Below, in pieces: positions 59,832 through 64,000 of a DNA stretch of 64,000 bases. A program made the position numbers and the translations under genes. The notes under the pieces are model-generated. The model was not told where the DNA came from. It searched no databases and saw nothing but the letters and a program-made list of their open reading frames with translations. Source of the DNA: Youngiibacter fragilis 232.1 (lineage in GTDB: Bacteria > Bacillota > Clostridia > Clostridiales > Clostridiaceae); NCBI RefSeq assembly GCF_000495435.3, contig NZ_AXUN02000231.1, positions 31,683 through 95,682 of the forward strand, in the 5' to 3' direction. Positions within the stretch are counted from its first letter, which is position 1. Every line of letters begins with the position of its first letter.

Positions 59832-61118
59832 ATGGTAGGATTGCTCTTCGGAGTATTGGTAATAATGCTCATACTGGGTGTTCCAATAGCCCTGAGTTTA
59901 GGAGTCGCAGTAGTGGCAGGAATATTTTCAACCGGAAACTTCAATTTGTTTCCGGTGGTTCCTCAGAGGATGTTCACTCAGGCGGATAACTTCACTCTCA
60001 TGGCTGTCCCATTCTTCATACTTGCAGGAAACCTGATGGAGAAGGGTGGAATATCCAAGAGGCTCATAGGCTTCTTTGAGATCCTGCTGAGAAGGGTTCC
60101 GGCAAGGCTGTCTGTGATCACTGTAGTTGCGTCTGCGTTCTTTGGTGCCATATCAGGCTCGAATCCTGCTACTGTAGCTGCTATCGGAGGTCTTACTATT
60201 CCTAGGATGAAGGAAAAGGGATATCCGAAGGAGCAGGCTGCAGCAGTAGCGGCATCTGCCGGAACACTTGGAGTCGTAATTCCTCCAAGCATACCTATGG
60301 TAACCTATGCAGTGACTGCATCTGTGTCAGTTGGAACCATGTTCATAGCGGGAGTTGTGCCGGGACTCATCCTTGCTGGAGTGCTGATCCTTGTAAACCT
60401 GCAGCTGAACAGAAAGCATGATGAACCTGACAAATCAAGCGTTACAGTCAAGCACATCGTCCTATCCTTCTGGGAAGCTCTTGCGGCACTGATCATGCCT
60501 GTTATAATCCTTGGCGGAATATACGGTGGACTTTTCACACCAACTGAATCAGCTGCCGTCTCCTGTGTGTACGCCCTGATCATAAGCGTGTTCGTGTACA
60601 AGGAGCTTAAGGTAAAGGACCTGTATGGGATATTCTACAAATCAGCGGTAAGCTCAGCAATCGTACTCTTCGTTGTTAGCCTTTCGGCACCGTTCGGATG
60701 GTTCATGACAAACCAGAACATACCGACAATGATAGCTTCATCCGTACTCGGTTTGTTCAGCAACAAGTATGTACTGCTACTGATGATCAACTTCATACTC
60801 CTGTTCCTGGGAATGTTCCTTGAGACACAGGCGATAATACTGCTTGTAACTCCGATTCTTCTTCCTATAGCAGTATCCCTGGGAATGTCCCCGATAGCCC
60901 TGGGAATAATAATCATCATAAATACATCCATAGGAATGATCACTCCGCCAATGGCAGTAAATCTGTTCGTCGCAACCGGAATATCAGGCTCTTCAATCGA
61001 ACAGATAAGCACAAAGATAATGCCTTTCCTTATAGCGGAAGCAATTGCGCTGGTGCTGATGACATTCTTCCCGGTGATAATAACCTGGCTGCCGTCAGTG
61101 CTTGGTTTTGCAGTATAG
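59832..61118 (+). CDS. dctM: TRAP transporter large permease subunit
   Basis: A 428-aa protein with about 12 hydrophobic segments, carrying DctM markers: PFFILAGNLMEKGGISKRL, SAFFGAISGSNPATVAAIG, GVVIPPSIPMVTYAV, and NTSIGMITPPMAVNLFVA near the C-terminus. It forms the transport path of the TRAP system. I start it at the ATG at 59832; the ATG at 59823 would abut the GGGAGG site. The transketolase pair begins 52 nt later. Confidence 0.93.
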   Translation: MVGLLFGVLVIMLILGVPIALSLGVAVVAGIFSTGNFNLFPVVPQRMFTQADNFTLMAVPFFILAGNLMEKGGISKRLIGFFEILLRRVPARLSVITVVASAFFGAISGSNPATVAAIGGLTIPRMKEKGYPKEQAAAVAASAGTLGVVIPPSIPMVTYAVTASVSVGTMFIAGVVPGLILAGVLILVNLQLNRKHDEPDKSSVTVKHIVLSFWEALAALIMPVIILGGIYGGLFTPTESAAVSCVYALIISVFVYKELKVKDLYGIFYKSAVSSAIVLFVVSLSAPFGWFMTNQNIPTMIASSVLGLFSNKYVLLLMINFILLFLGMFLETQAIILLVTPILLPIAVSLGMSPIALGIIIIINTSIGMITPPMAVNLFVATGISGSSIEQISTKIMPFLIAEAIALVLMTFFPVIITWLPSVLGFAV

Positions 61119-61170
61119 AATCTTCATGGTTCTTTCAATCAAATGAACAATATTTCGAGGAGGAAATAAT

Positions 61171-61992
61171 ATGACCACAGAAGAACTTAAAAAAGTGGCG
61201 GAACACCTTAGGCTTGAGGCTGTTAGGATGGTCTATGAAGGCAAGGATGGGCATCCTGGTCCTGCACTTTCGATAGCAGACATAGTAGCTACACTCTATT
61301 TTGACGAAATGAGACTGGATCCGGAGAATCCTAACTGGGAGGACAGGGACAGGTTCATACTTTCAAAGGGACATTCATGCCCCATATACTATGCGGCATT
61401 GTCGGAGAAGGGCTATTATGGAGATCCGGTTGGCGACTTTAAGCTCAGGGCTCTTGGAAGCAGATTTCAGGGACATCCTGTAATGGGTAAGGCTGCCGGT
61501 GTGGACATGACCTCCGGATCGCTTGGAAACGGACTTTCAATCGGAGTCGGGATGGCACTGGCAGGAAAATATTCTAAGAAGGACTATAACGTATTCGTTA
61601 TCCTTGGTGATGGCGAGCTGCAGGAAGGCATAGTTTGGGAAGGCGCAAACACAGCATCTGCAAAGAAGCTGGACAATCTGATAGCCTTTGTAGACAAGAA
61701 CAACTGGCAGAGCGGAGACTGCGTGGACAAGACCATAGGCTGCAACAATCCTGAAGAGAAGTTCGCTTCATTCAAGTGGCATGTGCAGGTTATAGACGGT
61801 CACGACATCGATGCTGTAAAGAATGCGATAGCGGCTGCAAAAAGTGTCAAGGGACAGCCTTCAGCCATCATATGCAACGATATCAAAGGCAAGGGACTTG
61901 ACTACATGGAGAACAACAACGCATGGCATAAGGGTGTACCGACCGACGAACAGTATGCGATAGCGGTCAAGACTCTGGGAGGTGCAAGATAA
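61171..61992 (+). CDS. Transketolase, N-terminal (TPP-binding) subunit
   Basis: A 273-aa split transketolase subunit: KDGHPGPALSIADIVATLYF, SKGHSCPIYYAALSEKG, the TPP/Mg motif VILGDGELQEGIVWEGANTAS... and VDKNNWQ. Split pairs of this kind occur in sugar-acid and sulfosugar pathways as well as the pentose phosphate pathway. With a TRAP importer and ApnO-like enzyme in the same operon, a dedicated role on a non-pentose ketose is likely. The ATG follows GAGGAGG. It overlaps the next gene by 1 nt (TAATG). Confidence 0.92.
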   Translation: MTTEELKKVAEHLRLEAVRMVYEGKDGHPGPALSIADIVATLYFDEMRLDPENPNWEDRDRFILSKGHSCPIYYAALSEKGYYGDPVGDFKLRALGSRFQGHPVMGKAAGVDMTSGSLGNGLSIGVGMALAGKYSKKDYNVFVILGDGELQEGIVWEGANTASAKKLDNLIAFVDKNNWQSGDCVDKTIGCNNPEEKFASFKWHVQVIDGHDIDAVKNAIAAAKSVKGQPSAIICNDIKGKGLDYMENNNAWHKGVPTDEQYAIAVKTLGGAR

Positions 61993-62921
61993 TGGGGTAT
62001 AAAGGAACTAGAGAAGCATTCGCAGCTGCAATGATTGACATGGCAAGGACCGATAACAGGATAATGTTCGTTTCTCCTGACTCTCTCAAGGCAATGAGAG
62101 CCACCTCTTTTGCAGACGAGTTTCCAGATGCATATGTTGAAGTCGGCATCGCTGAGCAGAACTCAGTTGCAGTTGCTTCAGGTCTTGCGAGCTGCGGACA
62201 GATCCCATTCGTGGGAACCTATGCAGGATTCCTGACGATGAGAGCCTGCGAGCAGATGAGGACCTTCGTGGCTTACCCTAACCTTAATGTGAAGTTCGTG
62301 GGGATCAATGCAGGACTATACGGTGGAGAGCGAGAAGGCGTTACACACCAGTTCTACGAGGATGTTGCGATACTTGCAAGCATTCCGAACTTTACCATAT
62401 TCACGCCTGCAGACGGAAACCAGACCTACCATGCCGTCAAGGCTGCGGCAGCCACTGAGGGACCTGTTTATGTAAGGGCAGGAAGCGGCAGGGAAGTGGA
62501 TGTATATGATGTGGAGACTCCTTTCAATCCTGAAGGCTTCACTGTCCTTAAGGACTATGGAACAGATACTCTGGTCCTATCAAGCGGATTCGTTCTGAGC
62601 AGAGCCCTAAAGGCAGCTGAAATATTGAAGGAGCAGGGCGTTAACGTCACTGTTGCGGATGTAAACATACTCTATAAGAAGGACAATGAGAAGCTTATTG
62701 ACCTGATGTCGAACTTTGAAAAGATTGTGACTGTTGAAGACCATAACATCAACGGCGGACTCGGAAGCTTCATAAGCAGGCTTGCCTGCGAGAACAAACC
62801 GGTATTTGTAAAGAGAATGGCTCTTGAGACCTTCGGTGAGTCAGGCCCGGCTGATGAAGTCCTCGATCACTATGGCTTCAGCGGAGTTAACATAGCAAAG
62901 ACTGTAAAAGATAATCTGTAG
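61992..62921 (+). CDS. Transketolase, C-terminal (pyrimidine-binding) subunit
   Basis: A 309-aa partner subunit: VEVGIAEQNSVAVASGLAS with the catalytic glutamate, a EREGVTHQFYEDVAIL loop, FTPADGNQTYHAVKAAA, and the C-terminal KIVTVEDHNINGGLGSF. Together with the preceding gene it rebuilds a complete transketolase active site. The start ATG overlaps the preceding TAA. The ApnO-like gene follows 26 nt later. Confidence 0.92.
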   Translation: MGYKGTREAFAAAMIDMARTDNRIMFVSPDSLKAMRATSFADEFPDAYVEVGIAEQNSVAVASGLASCGQIPFVGTYAGFLTMRACEQMRTFVAYPNLNVKFVGINAGLYGGEREGVTHQFYEDVAILASIPNFTIFTPADGNQTYHAVKAAAATEGPVYVRAGSGREVDVYDVETPFNPEGFTVLKDYGTDTLVLSSGFVLSRALKAAEILKEQGVNVTVADVNILYKKDNEKLIDLMSNFEKIVTVEDHNINGGLGSFISRLACENKPVFVKRMALETFGESGPADEVLDHYGFSGVNIAKTVKDNL

Positions 62922-62947
62922 GCTAAAAGCATTTTAGGAGGAAGAAA

Positions 62948-63808
62948 ATGAGTAAGATAGTAGTAAGTGTCGTCGGTGCAGGCGGAAAAATGGGAACCAG
63001 GACAAGCAACAACCTTGCAAAGGCCCTTGATAAGGTAGAGCTCTACTTCGTAGAGAACGGAGCAAGAGGAATAGAAAGCATAAGGGAAAGAGGCTTCGAG
63101 GTTACACCTGTGGAGGTAGCCATACCTAAGTCTGATGTAGTCATACTTGCTGTTCCGGATTCACTTATCCATGTGATATCCAAGGGAGTAGTTGACCTTA
63201 TGTCTCCTGGGGCGGGTATGGTGATACTTGACCCTGCAGCTGCAGTAGCCAGAGAAGTGGCACTGAGGGATGACTGCACATTCGGTGTGGCTCACCCGTG
63301 CCACCCTTCATACTTCCTTGACCAGGATACCTTCGAGGCAAGGCACGACTACTTCGGCGGCCTTGGCGGAAAGCAGGATATAGTAATGGCAAAGATCCAG
63401 GGAGACGATGCAAAGTTTGAAGAGTGCAGAATTGTCAGCGAGCTGATGTTCGCGCCGGTCCTCAACAGCTATGTCATGGGGATAAGGGACATAGCGTTCC
63501 TTGAGCCTACCCTTGTTGAGATACTTGGAGCTACAGCACTATACGCGATGGCTGAGACTGTCAACAAGGCAGTTGAGAAGGGAATCCAGAAGGAAGCGGC
63601 TGTATCATTCCTTTCCGGACACATTTACAACCTTTCAGCAAACTTCCTTGGCTTCCTTGGAAACACTCCGGTTTCGGATGCCTGCAAGGTAGCGATCGGA
63701 CTTGGAAACAAGCTTGTGTTAAGGGATGACTGGAGACAGATCTGGGAAGAGGATGTGCTTGATAAGGTAATAGCTACTATGCTCCACCCTGAGAATCCGC
63801 AGATATAA
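62948..63808 (+). CDS. ApnO-like NAD-dependent oxidoisomerase (6PGDH C-terminal-domain family)
   Basis: A 286-aa protein with N-terminal Rossmann fold (SVVGAGGKMGTRTSNNLA), VILAVPDSLI, and the segment VAHPCHPSYF followed by DYFGGLGGKQ. This arrangement resembles, from memory, D-apionate oxidoisomerase (ApnO), which converts D-apionate to 3-oxo-isoapionate. The C-terminal half (SGHIYNLSANFLGFLG, DACKVAIGLGNKLVLRDDW) is the 6-phosphogluconate-dehydrogenase-like domain. The exact substrate is not proved; a related branched or linear sugar acid is equally possible. The ATG follows TAGGAGGAAG. Confidence 0.75.
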   Translation: MSKIVVSVVGAGGKMGTRTSNNLAKALDKVELYFVENGARGIESIRERGFEVTPVEVAIPKSDVVILAVPDSLIHVISKGVVDLMSPGAGMVILDPAAAVAREVALRDDCTFGVAHPCHPSYFLDQDTFEARHDYFGGLGGKQDIVMAKIQGDDAKFEECRIVSELMFAPVLNSYVMGIRDIAFLEPTLVEILGATALYAMAETVNKAVEKGIQKEAAVSFLSGHIYNLSANFLGFLGNTPVSDACKVAIGLGNKLVLRDDWRQIWEEDVLDKVIATMLHPENPQI

Positions 63809-63863
63809 CACTCAATCAAAATTTGTCTTCTGAAACGGAATATGAGAATCGAGGTATATTTAT

Positions 63864-64000
63864 ATGAAGATAGTGATACTTGACGGATACACCGAAAACC
63901 CCGGTGACCTTTCATGGGAAGGCTTCGAAAAGCTTGGAGAGGTGACGGTATATGACAGGACACCAGTTGAGATGATTGCCGAGAGGATCGGCGATGCAGA
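63864..64000 (+). CDS. D-2-hydroxyacid dehydrogenase, N-terminal fragment (runs off window)
   Basis: The first 45 residues (MKIVILDGYTENPGDLSWEGF, then ERLGEVTVYDRTP-like text: EKLGEVTVYDRTPVEMIAERI) match the N-terminal region of NAD-dependent D-2-hydroxyacid dehydrogenases such as glycerate dehydrogenase/hydroxypyruvate reductase. The catalytic Arg/Glu/His and NAD site lie beyond the edge. The ATG at 63864 follows GAGGTATATTTAT. It continues the TRAP/transketolase/ApnO-like operon and could reduce glyoxylate, hydroxypyruvate or a sugar-acid intermediate. Confidence 0.75.
   Translation, partial: MKIVILDGYTENPGDLSWEGFEKLGEVTVYDRTPVEMIAERIGDA

Noticed and set aside
1..64000. CRISPR array, insertion sequence, integrase or att repeats
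   Set aside because: No regularly spaced repeats, transposase-like proteins or flanking direct repeats were seen in reading both strands.

Overview
The window reads as a chromosome segment of a low-to-mid-GC Gram-positive anaerobe of the Clostridia. The evidence is strong AGGAGG ribosome-binding sites with many GTG and TTG starts, heavy use of AGG/AGA arginine and ATA isoleucine codons, a T-box leader, a TPP riboswitch, an ANTAR-controlled glnA leader, a trimeric electron-bifurcating [FeFe] hydrogenase and many Fe-S proteins. A Clostridiaceae relative (Youngiibacter/Proteiniclasticum-like) is a guess I cannot test here. No rRNA, tRNA, CRISPR array, transposase, integrase or prophage was seen. 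Genes are dense and most units end in clear hairpin terminators.

Layout. 1-4760: the end of a SWIM-protein-like gene, a small gene broken by a TAG codon, a Nudix hydrolase overlapping a large PLD/SF2-helicase/DUF3427 protein, then DUF960 and DUF1801 genes. 4778-10600: metallo-beta-lactamase-fold hydrolase, opine-dehydrogenase-like enzyme, DUF434 protein, citrate synthase, quinone-oxidoreductase-like enzyme. 10664-16704: a secreted two-module 5'-nucleotidase, a PutP-type Na+ symporter, an orphan antitoxin-like protein and a polyferredoxin membrane protein. 16715-22779: two divergent riboregulated units placed back to back, namely trpB2 behind a tryptophan T-box (minus) and a thiamine salvage operon cytX-thiM-thiE-HAD-thiD behind a TPP riboswitch (plus). 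23031-31870: nitrogen assimilation, with gltBD, an unknown 96-aa gene, an ANTAR regulator, and glnA with an antitermination leader. 32128-38801: assorted redox enzymes, a Mop protein, an MFS transporter and a toroid-fold protein.

38950-47252 holds the acetoin dehydrogenase locus: a sigma-54 activator (acoR) with an in-frame TGA inside its AAA+ domain, tandem TCTCA-N4-TGAGA sites, a -24/-12 promoter, and a Lin0512-acoA-acoB-acoX-acoC-acoL operon. 47393-51522: small membrane protein, methyltransferase, split permease pair, aroD, MFS transporter. 51575-55779: hydCBA (minus strand) with a Rex-like operator on its promoter. 56133-64000: a HAD phosphatase, an FCD-type GntR regulator, and a divergent TRAP transporter operon running into a split transketolase, an ApnO-like oxidoisomerase and a D-2-hydroxyacid dehydrogenase cut by the window edge. 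This last set looks like a carbohydrate-acid catabolic pathway whose exact route I cannot name.

The most noteworthy points are the ApnO-like/transketolase/TRAP operon, the nonsense codon in acoR beside an intact sigma-54 operon, the shared promoter core of hydC and dctP, the 19-bp perfect palindrome on the dctP -35 box, and the divergent T-box/TPP riboswitch pair.
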